NCBI GenBank assembly: GCA_002371625.1
Contig: DFFV01000042.1
Coordinates: 1 to 30,166, forward strand
Direction: 5' to 3'
Origin: Ruminococcus sp. UBA3767
GTDB lineage: Bacteria; Bacillota; Clostridia; Oscillospirales; Ruminococcaceae
DNA: 30,166 nucleotides
Numbering within the stretch: position 1 is the stretch's first letter; each line of letters starts with the position of its first letter. The translations under genes and the position numbers were made by a program. A model generated the notes under the pieces. It did no database searches, was not told the origin of the DNA, and saw only the letters and a list, made by a program, of their open reading frames with translations. This document shows positions 9,101-17,859 of this stretch, in pieces.

Positions 9101-12100
9101 TATCCTTATCCCACGCTCCGGCGCCAATGCTCTGCTTTTCGCTGTAATAGTAAGGCTCGTTGTAAGCCAGTACCTGCTCGGTAGGTGTCTGCATCGGGCT
9201 GATAGTATCGGGTGCACGCATTTTCAGGTAGACGCTAATTGATTTAGGCAGGTTATCATCCTCGCCGAAAACAACGTCCTTGCCTATCGAGAATGCGATC
9301 GTGCGTACCTTTGACCAATCCTTGTATGTATCCGGGTCTATCTGCTGCCAGCCATTCGCAGCTGTCAGATCCTCAGGCTGAAGGCCCTCATAATCAGGTC
9401 TGTCGGTCATGTATTCCTTACCCGTATAATACTTGCTCGTGTTCACATAGACCTTTATTTTATCAAAGCCTGCATCCTTAGCTTCCTGAAGGTCTACTCC
9501 CGTGAGCATACCCAACCAGTAAGGCTTGCCCTGATATTCAGGCTGGTCAAATGCCTGCTCTATCGAGTCAAACAGCACAACATTCTTTGCTCTGCCGTTT
9601 CCGCATACAAACTGGATCTTGTATGTGTAATTGTGTCCTGCATAGGTCTGTGTGAAGAATCTGAACGAATCGTCCAGTTCATCTTCCTTTATCCACTTGA
9701 ACAGCTGAGTGTGTGAATATACCTTATCAGCCGTGTTGGATACTCTTGCAGAAACGATAGTCTTTTTAGTGGTCTCTCCGTCGTTGTTTACGTCGCTGAA
9801 AGCATTCTGACCTTTTCTGTCAAGAACTCCCTCTATTGCAGTTCCGTCATCGGGGAAGGTCATAGTGCCTTTAAGCTCAACAGGGTTTCCTTTGTTGTCT
9901 ATGAACTGTGCTTCCATATCGTTGCTCAGCTCATTCGTTCTCATGTCAAATACCTGACCCTCGACCTGAATATCAACAGCAGCACCAAGAGTATAACGAG
10001 CATTATCTTTTGCGTACAGACGCTGATTGTCTTCCATGCCTACCTTGAGTATCGGCAGATCCTTATACTTCAGCTTGATAATAGCCATCTGCCTGAGAGT
10101 GCCCTTATAGTTGTTGATAGTCGTTATGTCTATCTCGGGGGCCTCTGTGTTCACAGCAGTGATAAGGCTGCTGTCGCTTCCGACTACCCTTTCCCAGTTG
10201 TAGCTGCTGGAACCCAGGTTTTTCTGTTTTGCAACCGTAACGCTGTCCTTTTTCAGCACCGTACCCGAAGGGAGCAGATCATAGAATACTATCTCTCTGC
10301 TGTCGTCCAAAAGCCCTGTTTCTACCATGGACTTAATGTCTTCCTCACTGTTGGCAAGACCGTTTACAGCTGCCAGTGTGTATCTTCCGCTGAGCTTGTC
10401 CAGAACAGTTGTAGTGCCTTGCTTTGCAGCACCCGAGAAGTATCTCATATCTACAAGGTTGTTGCTTTTGGGAAGTCTTCTTGCGATAGCTATATTGCCC
10501 GGTTCATTGGAATGTCCCTCATAGTTTGCAGCATCAAATGCGAAAAGGTCTTCTCTCATTCCGGGGTTGCTTGTAAATATTGCAGCGCCGTCCGCTACAC
10601 CGTCCGTAGGATTTTCCCATACGCCCTTGCCGTCATAACCCATCTGAGCGTCCCAGTTGAAAAGCTGGAAGTTGGCAAGATGTATTTTCTCCATGTTGCT
10701 CAGCACTTTTTTAACAGTGTTTCCCGTACCCTTGAGCACGCCTGTTACAAGTGATTCAAGCTCAATATCGCCATTTGCCTTATTATAAACGAATTTTATC
10801 CTGTAAACATTATCATGCTTGAAATTAAAAGTTAGGCTCTTGTCATCATTTACATATCGCTGTTCGTTTAAATCGGTATATGGAGCATACGGCTTTGTAA
10901 CATACTGATCGAGCTGCCATACACCCGGCTTGTCTGCTGACATTACATAGACCTCGACCGGCTCTCTTTCCTTGAAGGGCATCGCATGTTGTTTTTTTAC
11001 AGACATATCAAGGTTAACGTCCTCAACAACATTGTGCTTTACCTTCAGCGAGAACGTCTTGAAATGGAAGTCTGTCTCATCAAGTCTTGCAATGTCCTCA
11101 CCTTTTTCACCCAGTCCGTTCACATAAAGCAGATCATCTACAAGCTCCAGCTTGTAAGGACCGTTTGAATAGGTATAATTATCAAGCGCACCATATTTGT
11201 ATGTATGACCGATACCTGTGATCTTATATGCAAAAGTAACGTCCTTTCCCTTTTTGAGCAGCTCAAGTCCGCCGGAAGGATCTTCATAGCCCGACTTCTT
11301 TACGCTCCATATATCTCCGTGATATATAGCGCCTGCTCCCTGCCATATAGTTCTGCATTCGAACATATCGCCTTTTACATCATCTGCGTCTCCGTCAATA
11401 CCGACATAAGTAACACTGATCCTATTCACCAGTACAGGCTCGTTTGTTGACGAGTCCTTATCGTAAGAGGCATGTTTGTCATATTGTACAAGTGCAAGAA
11501 AATAACGTGAACCTGAATCTCTGCAATACCTTTTCCACCGTCTTGCATAAGGTCCCGATGTTTCCTTTTCAAACATCTCGTGACCGGCAGTATCCTGCGA
11601 AGCAATAGAAATTGCCGTTCCGTTGATCGGCTGTTCATCAATATAAAGGTAACACGGCTGCGTTGATACCAGGGATGTATCTATCCTGTAGCTCACAAAA
11701 TAGTAATCCTTGCAAAGCTCGTTGAACTTAGCCTCATCTATACCGAGCTTGCTCGTGATAAGGAACTTATCCTCCAGCGAATCGTCCCATTTATAATAGC
11801 AGCCATTTATAACGCCCTTATCATCAGCACTCTTTCTGACTGTCGCACCTGTTACGTCCGACTGGAAAACTGCAGTTATGGGTTCCGGTGAATAGTCCGT
11901 TCCGGTAACAGTGTCGGTTATCGTTACCTTCAACGGCTGCTCCGATCCGTCCACTGTATTGTAGCAGTACAAATAATAGATCATACTGAGTGAAAGCTGC
12001 AGCGAGGATGACTTTTTGTTCTCAAGAACATATATACCCTTTTCCTTGTCCTCACTTACCAGCTTGAGCTGTGATTGATCCGATGATATCTGTCCCTTGA

Positions 12101-12479
12101 ATATTCTCTGCTGTTCATCGTTCATACCACGCAGTTTACCGTCACGTTCTTTGAACGGAAGATACGGTATCTCGATCCTGTATCGTCCCTCTTCGACCTC
12201 GCCGTTAAGGCTTATCTGAAGATCCGCACGGGGATACACAAATTTTACGCCTTGAGCAAACTTGTGTGTAGCTTTCTTTCCGCCAAGGTCGAGGGTGATA
12301 TAGTCTACCTTGTTGCCAAGACTGTCATGGTCTGAGAACGTCAGCGAAACGTTCAGCGGCAGCTCATCTCCGGCTGCGAACGCCTTTGGCATATTCCCCA
12401 TCACCAGTGAAAACAGACATATCAGCGAGAGCATCCCCGCAAGCAGCCTGTATCCCGGCTTGTGAGTTGTTACATTCAT
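6159..12479 (-). CDS. Giant wall-anchored adhesin with seven isopeptide (Spy0128-like) domains
   Basis: A 2106-aa surface protein. Residues 1-36 are a signal peptide ending AFA. Residues about 37-1136 are a beta-rich N-terminal part without close internal repeats; I cannot name its domains. Residues about 1137-2049 are seven tandem pilin-isopeptide-linkage domains of about 120-150 residues. Each domain keeps a Lys near its start (such as VSKVYTG), a Glu in Y-x-I-x-E, and an Asn in F-x-N-x-Y, the set that forms the Lys-Asn bond in Spy0128. The C-terminus has an APQTG sortase signal (DNA 6267-6281), a hydrophobic helix and the basic tail NRIKRS. Domains 3-4 and 5-6 are copies of one two-domain unit. 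The start at 12479 follows AAGGAGG by 11 nt; an upstream ATG lacks a site. No sortase gene is in the window. The likely role is binding to host, plant fibre or other cells; the ligand is unknown. Confidence 0.9.
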   Translation of the reverse strand: MNVTTHKPGYRLLAGMLSLICLFSLVMGNMPKAFAAGDELPLNVSLTFSDHDSLGNKVDYITLDLGGKKATHKFAQGVKFVYPRADLQISLNGEVEEGRYRIEIPYLPFKERDGKLRGMNDEQQRIFKGQISSDQSQLKLVSEDKEKGIYVLENKKSSSLQLSLSMIYYLYCYNTVDGSEQPLKVTITDTVTGTDYSPEPITAVFQSDVTGATVRKSADDKGVINGCYYKWDDSLEDKFLITSKLGIDEAKFNELCKDYYFVSYRIDTSLVSTQPCYLYIDEQPINGTAISIASQDTAGHEMFEKETSGPYARRWKRYCRDSGSRYFLALVQYDKHASYDKDSSTNEPVLVNRISVTYVGIDGDADDVKGDMFECRTIWQGAGAIYHGDIWSVKKSGYEDPSGGLELLKKGKDVTFAYKITGIGHTYKYGALDNYTYSNGPYKLELVDDLLYVNGLGEKGEDIARLDETDFHFKTFSLKVKHNVVEDVNLDMSVKKQHAMPFKEREPVEVYVMSADKPGVWQLDQYVTKPYAPYTDLNEQRYVNDDKSLTFNFKHDNVYRIKFVYNKANGDIELESLVTGVLKGTGNTVKKVLSNMEKIHLANFQLFNWDAQMGYDGKGVWENPTDGVADGAAIFTSNPGMREDLFAFDAANYEGHSNEPGNIAIARRLPKSNNLVDMRYFSGAAKQGTTTVLDKLSGRYTLAAVNGLANSEEDIKSMVETGLLDDSREIVFYDLLPSGTVLKKDSVTVAKQKNLGSSSYNWERVVGSDSSLITAVNTEAPEIDITTINNYKGTLRQMAIIKLKYKDLPILKVGMEDNQRLYAKDNARYTLGAAVDIQVEGQVFDMRTNELSNDMEAQFIDNKGNPVELKGTMTFPDDGTAIEGVLDRKGQNAFSDVNNDGETTKKTIVSARVSNTADKVYSHTQLFKWIKEDELDDSFRFFTQTYAGHNYTYKIQFVCGNGRAKNVVLFDSIEQAFDQPEYQGKPYWLGMLTGVDLQEAKDAGFDKIKVYVNTSKYYTGKEYMTDRPDYEGLQPEDLTAANGWQQIDPDTYKDWSKVRTIAFSIGKDVVFGEDDNLPKSISVYLKMRAPDTISPMQTPTEQVLAYNEPYYYSEKQSIGAGAWDKDTTKANTVTIGLKSATLEIPAITKTYSGSELPADFEETCTFNIEPIGTAPAPKAYKNGTWGDVIKSVDVKVGAGNTSAVSNENGAILFTEPGTYEYEITEKAGSKSGVTYSKAKYKLTAEVTDDRKEIQYDTNTLLKVNKTLVRTHDNDGSLLSAPVKVTGMTFVNSYSVVPVEFEIPAVTKKITGAARPQEKEFSFRIGGLEEFSTASPPVPEKLVATVTGEGTASFGKATFTQAGNYYYIIQEMGAGATGYTYDNRAFYVLISVVDDNAKLKVSQVSYASAPAGTMIMTPAEKVEFVNTYNPNPSNTVTFPEVSKVYTGQARPSDKSFSFTLAAVTNGAPMPDKDTVTVTGVGKAAFGETTYTKAGVYSYTITENDLDNDKTGYTKDSTVYTFTVTVTDDNGTLKAQSALTKGGSEASAAVFTNNYAPQPVSIVPPIAVKQINGDERPAEKAFVFELTTEQKDAPLPDKTDATVTGEGNATAFGEIKFDTAGVYVYKIAEKDLDKSYVSYTKDNTVYTYTVTVTDNNGKLEAAGELTKDGASADKLLFVNKYQPAPVNADLEVSKQYTGQTRPSDKSFNFTLAAVTDGAPMPENATVTVTGEGKAAFGEIRYTKAGVYEYTLTEDDLDDDKTGYGKDSTVYTYTVTVTDESGKLKAQGVLTKDGKEADAAVFINNYTPEPASIVPPVAVKQIQGDERPVEKEFVFELTTEDENAPMPEVTEAKVTGEGEASAFGEITFETAGVYVYKITEKDLDDSYAGYTKDDAAYTYTVTVTDNNGKLEAVGELTKDEEAAEKLLFVNKYETTPVDTELELEKKITGKAPQQDETYTFELKAEGEAPLPEITKLEIKGAGKGKFGKWTYTKAGTYTYKITETKGGNAYCEYSKTVYTITDTVTDTDSVLGVSRKITADDKDAEKVVFVNNYTEPVKEDVQSKDNDNTAPQTGNTGSMNSVFGAVVILAAALCLNRIKRSDSEEADKE
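6693..7442 (-). repeat. Two-domain repeat unit, copy 2 (domains 5 and 6)
   Basis: A 750-bp unit inside the adhesin gene that encodes one domain of type A (7071-7442) and one of type B (6693-7070). The neighbouring copy at 7443-8198 has the same order, and protein stretches such as VYTYTVTVTD, FGEI and LLFVNKY recur at matching places. The period was measured between equivalent Tyr codons (6693 and 7443). Confidence 0.85.
7443..8198 (-). repeat. Two-domain repeat unit, copy 1 (domains 3 and 4)
   Basis: A 756-bp unit with type A domain 3 (7821-8198) and type B domain 4 (7443-7820). It is the membrane-distal copy of the unit at 6693-7442. Domain 3 resembles 5, and 4 resembles 6, more than adjacent domains resemble each other, which points to duplication of a domain pair. 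Confidence 0.85.
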
Positions 12480-12546
12480 TTGTTTTCCAACCTCCTTATT
12501 ATAACCATATTCACGTTCTATCAACAATATATCGCTATATAATATA

Positions 12547-12575
12547 ATAATACCACTTTATTCTCACATTGTCAA
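12547..12575 (-). promoter_or_regulatory. Promoter of the giant adhesin gene
   Basis: Minus strand: TTGACA (12575-12570), a 17-nt spacer, TATTAT (12552-12547). It is divergent from the permease promoter at 12677-12705. The AT-rich DNA between them holds no other gene. Confidence 0.85.
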
Positions 12576-12676
12576 TATTTTATTCAATGTTTTTCGATGA
12601 AAAGTTCAGTTTTCAACTTTTTTGCTCTCGCCGTATTTAAGTCATTAGCTTATTCTTATTATATCCATAATCAACA

Positions 12677-12705
12677 TTTACATTTTGCCGCCGATGTGTT
12701 ATAAT
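12677..12705 (+). promoter_or_regulatory. Promoter of the permease gene
   Basis: TTTACA (12677-12682), a 17-nt spacer, TATAAT (12700-12705), with an extended -10 TG. It may also serve the phosphoglycerol transferase gene 67 bp beyond the permease, for which no clear separate promoter was seen. Confidence 0.8.
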
Positions 12706-12768
12706 AAAAGAACTGATGCTGCGAAGTTGTTTTGAATGCAGCATATACCCGGCAACGGAGGGATCATT

Positions 12769-13899
12769 TTGAAAAAAACATTAAAACTGCTATGGCGTGA
12801 GCCGATGCTTACTATATCAGCCGCAGCTGCTGCAGCGGCAATGTTCATAACTCCGCCGAGCACCCGTCTGCTGAGGGATATCGACTGGCATACACTGGGC
12901 ACCCTGCTGATGATGCTGTGTGTGCTTGAGGGCTTCAAGCAGGAAAACGTGCTTGAGCCGCTGGTCAGGCTCTCGCTCAAAACCAAAAGCATGGTCGGGC
13001 TTTCGCTGTTTTATATATTCGGAGTTTTCTTTTCCTCAATGTTCGTTACAAACGACGTTTCACTGATGATATTCGTACCTCTCACGATATTCACCTTCCG
13101 TGGCGGCGGAAAGGAAAAGTACATACTCCCCGTGATAACGCTTGAAAACATCGCAGCTATCCGTGGTTCTCTGCTAACGCCTTTCGGCAGTCCGCAGAAC
13201 CTGTTCTTCTTCAGCCGCTTCGGCATTTCAGCAGGCAGATTCATGCTGCACATGCTCCCGCTCTGCGCAGGCTCGGCATTGCTGCTGATAATATTCGTGC
13301 TGGTGCTTTACCGCAAGGGACTTCATGAGGATATTGATTTTGACCGTTCCCGTCTTGGTGCGCAGGCAGGCAAAAAGCGCCTGCTGTATATCTGCCTTTT
13401 CGCACTGGTCATCTTCACCATCGTCAGCCGGACGCAATACTGGTGGATAGCCGTTATCATCGTTGTGGCGGCGATAGCCGCAGGTGATGCAAAGCTGTTT
13501 CTCAAAGTCGATTATGTGCTGCTTTTCACATTTTTGTTCTTTTTCATCTTCTCGTCCTCTATCGCAGCAAATCAGGGCATTGCGGATTTTCTGAACAAGG
13601 CTGTTGCAGGGCGTGAATACTGGTGGGCTATAGGGCTGAGCCAGCTCATCTCCAACGTGCCTGCCTCTATCGTGCTCTACCCATTTTCGCAGAGCAACTC
13701 GGCACTTATCTACGGCGCTGATACCGCAGGTCTGTGTTCGCTCATCGGCTCGCTCGCCTCGGTGATAAACTACCGCATCTATGTGCGTGAGTACCCCGGG
13801 CAGGGCAAAAAATTCATCAAGGTGTTCACTCTTATCAGCTGGGCATTTTTCATCATCGTTGTTATCCCGGGCTTTCTGCTCACCTCGTGGGAGATGTAA
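12769..13899 (+). CDS. SLC13/ArsB-type anion permease
   Basis: A 376-aa integral membrane protein of the ion-transporter superfamily that includes SLC13 and ArsB/CitMHS permeases, with about ten hydrophobic segments. Family-type features are the VTNDVSLMIFVPL segment (about 93-105), the re-entrant GSPQNL turn (140-145) and, in the second half, SQLISNVPASIV, a symmetry-related loop. It probably moves a small anion (dicarboxylate, sulfate or arsenite-like) across the cell membrane; the substrate cannot be told. I chose the TTG start at 12769 because GGAGGG lies 6 nt upstream. The ATG at 12736 has no ribosome binding site and would add 11 residues before the natural MKKTLKLLW N-terminus. No terminator separates it from the next gene. 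Confidence 0.85.
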   Translation: MKKTLKLLWREPMLTISAAAAAAAMFITPPSTRLLRDIDWHTLGTLLMMLCVLEGFKQENVLEPLVRLSLKTKSMVGLSLFYIFGVFFSSMFVTNDVSLMIFVPLTIFTFRGGGKEKYILPVITLENIAAIRGSLLTPFGSPQNLFFFSRFGISAGRFMLHMLPLCAGSALLLIIFVLVLYRKGLHEDIDFDRSRLGAQAGKKRLLYICLFALVIFTIVSRTQYWWIAVIIVVAAIAAGDAKLFLKVDYVLLFTFLFFFIFSSSIAANQGIADFLNKAVAGREYWWAIGLSQLISNVPASIVLYPFSQSNSALIYGADTAGLCSLIGSLASVINYRIYVREYPGQGKKFIKVFTLISWAFFIIVVIPGFLLTSWEM

Positions 13900-13966
13900 A
13901 GCACAGCGCCAATATAAAACCCGGAAAAATAAGCATCCAATATTATAAAGCAAGGAATAAAGTGAA

Positions 13967-16006
13967 ATGAAAAAAACAACTCTCATCAGCAACGCATTGA
14001 AAAGAATCAAAAGCATCTCTCTGCTGCATCTGCTCTCCGCCGTTGCGGCGGCTCTTGCATCAGCAGGGATCGCTGCCGCATCCTCACCGCTGAGCATAAT
14101 GAAGCTGCCTGCGGCAAAACAGCTGCTCAGCGTTTTTATCGTGTTTGCGGCAATGTTTTTGTTTTTTGTTCTCCTGCGAAAGCCAAGACCCTCGGTCTTT
14201 CGCTGGACAAAGATATTTTACTCGACCGCAGTTCCGTTTCTGCTGATATTTGCGGCAGGTATACTGTTCAAACCAAGCAGAGCCGAGCTTTACCACGATG
14301 AGTTTTTCAGCCGCTTCCTGCCCGAATGGACAGCGCTTTGGCTGGCGGGCACAGCTGCGGCATCTATCCTTTTGCGCCTTGCGGGGCACGCCGTAGGCAG
14401 CGGCAGCGAAAAGGATTCGGGCAGCACAAGGCTGGTTTATGCGCTTGCTGCCATGTACACACCGCAGAAAACAATAAGCAAACAAAAGCGTGAGGGCAAA
14501 GCCAAGTGGATAGCATTCACAGCCTGTGCCGTGATGATAGCGCTTGCAGTATTTATCTGCACAGTTACGCTGTTTCTGCACACCGTTTACTCAAATATGG
14601 ATTTTGAAGCGATACTTTTCACCATTCGCTTTGCAGCAGGCGGACTTGCACTTGAAGATATCCTGTCAGGCACAGCACTCACCGTGTTTTTCTGCATAGT
14701 TACGGGCTATATCTGCTTTCACTTGTTCAAATGCTTCACCAACGAAAGCATTACTCTTGCCGACACGGGCAAAAAAGACAGCTACACCCTTGTCCTCAAC
14801 AGGCGGAAAAGGGCGCTGCATATAGTTTTGTCCGCAGTTTTCCTTGTTGTCAGCATACTGCTTTTCTCGGCTGAAACTCACTTTTTCCACTATCTTAAAA
14901 TGAAAAGCGGTACCTCTGACATCTACGAGCAATACTATGTTGCTCCCGATGACAGTGTTGTCAGCTTCCCCGATAAAAAGCGCAACCTCATCTTCATCTA
15001 TCTTGAATCCATTGAAAACACCTACGCCTCAAAGCAGGCAGGCGGAGTGCTTGATAAGAACTATATCAGCGAGCTTACCGACCTTGCGAACGACAAAGAC
15101 AGCGTCAGCTTTTCAAATACACAGCTGCTTGGCGGAGCATCTGCTTATGTCCCGTCAATAACCTTTACACAAGGCTCTACCGTTGCGCAGACCTCGGGAA
15201 TATCCCTCAACACCAAGATATTCCCCGATTACACCGCAGCTCAGTACCCTGCAATGACAAGGCTTGAAGATATACTGCACGACAACGGCTACGAGCAGCT
15301 TTATATCGAAGGCTCAAAGGGCGAATTTTCAATGTATGATAAGTATGTCGGAAGATATGAGGACAGCACCCTGTTTGACAGAAAAACAGCCGCCGATAAG
15401 GGCTACTGCAGCGAGGATTCCGAGTATATCTGGAAATGGGGCATTGAGGACAGAAAGCTGATCGACATAACCAAGCAGCTTATAACCGACATATCCCAAA
15501 AGGATAAACCGTTTTTCGTTACCATGTACACTATGGACACCCACACCTTTGAATCCGGCCACCGCTGCAAAGACTGCGACAGCAGTATCCACAGCGATTA
15601 CCTCGCATCAGTTGACTGCACCTCAAAGCAGATAAGCGAGCTTGTCAGCTGGATAAAGCAGCAGCCGTTTTACGAAAATACCACCATCGTGCTTGTGGGC
15701 GACCACCTCGGCAACGAGAAAACTACCATGATAGATATTGACGAAAGCTATGTAAGAACCACCTACAACTGCATAATCAACCCCGCAAAGCAAGCCATAA
15801 GCACAAAAAACCGTGAGTTCTCCTCACTGGATATGTTCCCCACCACCCTTTCTGCGATAGGCGCACAGATAAAGGGCGACAGGCTCGGGCTTGGCACAGA
15901 CCTTTTCTCATCAAGCAAAACGCTCTGCGAACAGCTCGGCAAAGAGGAATATATGAAGCAGCTCGAACAAAGCAGCAAATATTACGATACCGTCTTTTAC
16001 AAGTAA
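13967..16006 (+). CDS. Membrane phosphoglycerol transferase-like sulfatase (LtaS/OpgB family)
   Basis: A 679-aa protein with about seven hydrophobic helices in the first 330 residues, then an extracellular sulfatase-fold domain. Visible metal and catalytic positions are Glu347 in YLESIE, Thr401 in TFTQGS as the likely nucleophile (by matching the VAQTSGI stretch to the VASQCGI of OpgB-type enzymes), His526 in DTHTF, and Asp579-His580 in VGDHLG. Such enzymes take phosphoglycerol from phosphatidylglycerol to build lipoteichoic acid or decorate glycans outside the membrane. The sequence is closer to the OpgB-like branch than to classical LtaS, so the acceptor is uncertain. The ATG follows AAGGA by 10 nt. 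It faces the GT8/PlsC operon and shares its terminator, which fits a joint role in glycolipid or polymer synthesis (inference). Confidence 0.85.
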   Translation: MKKTTLISNALKRIKSISLLHLLSAVAAALASAGIAAASSPLSIMKLPAAKQLLSVFIVFAAMFLFFVLLRKPRPSVFRWTKIFYSTAVPFLLIFAAGILFKPSRAELYHDEFFSRFLPEWTALWLAGTAAASILLRLAGHAVGSGSEKDSGSTRLVYALAAMYTPQKTISKQKREGKAKWIAFTACAVMIALAVFICTVTLFLHTVYSNMDFEAILFTIRFAAGGLALEDILSGTALTVFFCIVTGYICFHLFKCFTNESITLADTGKKDSYTLVLNRRKRALHIVLSAVFLVVSILLFSAETHFFHYLKMKSGTSDIYEQYYVAPDDSVVSFPDKKRNLIFIYLESIENTYASKQAGGVLDKNYISELTDLANDKDSVSFSNTQLLGGASAYVPSITFTQGSTVAQTSGISLNTKIFPDYTAAQYPAMTRLEDILHDNGYEQLYIEGSKGEFSMYDKYVGRYEDSTLFDRKTAADKGYCSEDSEYIWKWGIEDRKLIDITKQLITDISQKDKPFFVTMYTMDTHTFESGHRCKDCDSSIHSDYLASVDCTSKQISELVSWIKQQPFYENTTIVLVGDHLGNEKTTMIDIDESYVRTTYNCIINPAKQAISTKNREFSSLDMFPTTLSAIGAQIKGDRLGLGTDLFSSSKTLCEQLGKEEYMKQLEQSSKYYDTVFYK

Positions 16007-16013
16007 AGCAAAA

Positions 16014-16043
16014 ACCGCCCGGAAGTCCATTCTTCCGAGCGGT
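16014..16043. terminator. Bidirectional terminator between convergent genes
   Basis: A 12-bp stem with one C-A mismatch (16014-16025 with 16032-16043). On the minus strand it is followed by TTTTTGCTTT, a good release signal for the glycosyltransferase operon. On the plus strand the tail ATTATTAT is weaker. Confidence 0.85.
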
Positions 16044-16056
16044 ATTATTATGTCCT

Positions 16057-17859
16057 TTAAACGATGCCCTCAACAAAGCCCCTGAGCTGTTCCTTGTTTT
16101 CCTGCGTTGTATATGAAAGCGGGATATGATATACGCTTTCGTATATCTCCTTCCACATCTCATAGTTCTTTTTCATCATATATTCCGCCTGGCTCCTGGG
16201 GTTCAGCCCTTCCTTGGGGAATATCGGCGGCGAGATGTGTATCGTGTATTCCTGAACGTAAAAGCCGTCCTCGCCCATAACGTCTGAATCCTTCATCGTT
16301 ATAAAGCACGGCAGAACAGGCGCTCCGCTTCGTGCAGCATACAAAAATGCTCCTCTTTTCAAAGGCTTTGGCTTGCGGTAGTTCCACCACATACTCTGCT
16401 CAGGGTAAAACAGTACATAATCCCCGTTCTTCACAAGCTCATCAACGGCATTGAAAAACTTTTTCATCGTGTCGATGTTTGAAGAAAGCGGCAGTGTATT
16501 GCAGTGGCGCATAAGAAATCCGTAGAATCCCGGGAAGGATGTGTAATTTCCCTCTCTGATGACTCTCCAGAAGCTGCGCTGTGGCTGCTGTGCGGCTTCA
16601 TAAGCGAGCTGTATCGCAAAGCTGTCAAATGCGTTGAAGTGGTTGCAGGTGATTATCGCACCGCTTTCAAGCGCATGGAAATTCTCAACGCCGATGATCT
16701 CCTTGATTATCAGCTTTTTGTCTGCAATAAGCTCATCCACGAACTTGTGCGCCATTTTGAAAGCGAACTTTGTTTTCAGCTTTTCAGCCTTTGTTTTGCG
16801 CACATATTCTATCTCATCGGGCATCAGCACTCTTCCCGGCGGATCGTTCTCAACGTCCTCGTCAAAGCGCCCCTCCCTTTCATACTGCTCTATCTTGTAA
16901 AGTATCTCTACCCTGTCCTTTGCACGCTTGTCACGGTTCAGGCGGTTGAGGAAATTATCCTCTCTGTTTATCTCCGCAACAGCCAACGCCAGCAGGTTGT
17001 CGCCCGACTTTGCATCACGCTGCTTTTCCTCATCACTGTAAGAATCAAGCACCGCCAAAAGCTCGCCGTAAACCTCAGTCTCCTTTGCATACTTCCAGAA
17101 GTATTCTCCGTAGCGGCAATCAGAATAATGCCAGGGCTTGTTGGTCATAATGTAGTGTATCATCTCAGCCTGCTCTATCGGGTAAGGCAGCGTGCCGAAC
17201 ACCTCCGTGTTCCAGCGCTGATCCAGCCAGAAAACGTGATCCTTGCAGATAAGATTGAGATAATCCTCGTCCTGTGTTACAACAAAATTGTAATAGTGCA
17301 GGTAATCGATAAACTTGTCAAGCACAAAATGCAGCCTGAACTGTTCGCAGTTTATCAGCATAAGTCCTGCGTTGAAAAAATTGTAGCGTGAAACTCCTAC
17401 TACCTTTTCAACATAAGTGCCGAATTCGTCCCTTTGCACCATAGCCTGCTCGTGGCAAGCCCCAAGATACGCATCTTTTATGTCCGTCAGGTATACCTTG
17501 CTTATATCTCCGTTCACGACTGTATCGCTGTCGATATATATCGCCTTGGAGTAATCCTGGAACATCTCGGCTATAAACAGCCTGTAATAAGTCGTTTTGG
17601 AATAGTAGTCACGCAGCGGCAGCTTTTCCGAGATAGACTGAAGATACGCCGTAACATCAACGAATCTGATCTCAAAGCATTCATCAGCCATTTTGTTCAC
17701 TACCGCCTGCATCTCGTCGGAGATCTCCGTGTAGAGAATGTGGATAACATATTTATGATCCCTTGAAGCATTCTTTATCAGCGAATGCATCGACACCACT
17801 GTGTATTTCACAAATGCGTCATCGCAGGCATAAAAGATGGGTATGATCGTTTCCTTCAT
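16057..17859 (-). CDS. GT8 glycosyltransferase fused to PlsC-type acyltransferase
   Basis: A 600-aa two-domain protein. Residues 1-270 are a family 8 glycosyltransferase: IPIFYACDD at the start, the nucleotide-sugar and Mn-binding DSD at 110-112 (YIDSDTVV), FFNAGLMLIN (161-170), and a QDEDYLN stretch. A charged linker (about 275-375) leads to a lysophospholipid acyltransferase domain (about 380-560) with a clean HX4D motif (NHFNAFD, His407 and Asp412) and the FYPEQS block (484-489). The fold suggests sugar transfer from a nucleotide sugar and acyl transfer onto a lipid or glycolipid, on the inner face of the membrane. There is no clear transmembrane helix. Its ATG overlaps the stop of the GT8 gene by 4 nt, implying translational coupling. 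Both active sites look intact. The joint substrate is unknown. Confidence 0.9.
   Translation of the reverse strand: MKETIIPIFYACDDAFVKYTVVSMHSLIKNASRDHKYVIHILYTEISDEMQAVVNKMADECFEIRFVDVTAYLQSISEKLPLRDYYSKTTYYRLFIAEMFQDYSKAIYIDSDTVVNGDISKVYLTDIKDAYLGACHEQAMVQRDEFGTYVEKVVGVSRYNFFNAGLMLINCEQFRLHFVLDKFIDYLHYYNFVVTQDEDYLNLICKDHVFWLDQRWNTEVFGTLPYPIEQAEMIHYIMTNKPWHYSDCRYGEYFWKYAKETEVYGELLAVLDSYSDEEKQRDAKSGDNLLALAVAEINREDNFLNRLNRDKRAKDRVEILYKIEQYEREGRFDEDVENDPPGRVLMPDEIEYVRKTKAEKLKTKFAFKMAHKFVDELIADKKLIIKEIIGVENFHALESGAIITCNHFNAFDSFAIQLAYEAAQQPQRSFWRVIREGNYTSFPGFYGFLMRHCNTLPLSSNIDTMKKFFNAVDELVKNGDYVLFYPEQSMWWNYRKPKPLKRGAFLYAARSGAPVLPCFITMKDSDVMGEDGFYVQEYTIHISPPIFPKEGLNPRSQAEYMMKKNYEMWKEIYESVYHIPLSYTTQENKEQLRGFVEGIV

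Noticed and set aside
12736..12768. ATG start for the permease 11 codons upstream
   Set aside because: No ribosome binding site precedes it, and the GGAGGG that serves the TTG start would lie inside the coding region.
13228..14097. A 289-codon minus-strand open frame
   Set aside because: It is antisense to the permease and the start of the phosphoglycerol transferase; low-complexity Arg/Cys-rich translation, no start signals.
16504..17391. A 295-codon plus-strand open frame
   Set aside because: It lies wholly antisense to the GT8-PlsC fusion, lacks a ribosome binding site and recognisable motifs, and mirrors codon bias of the true gene.
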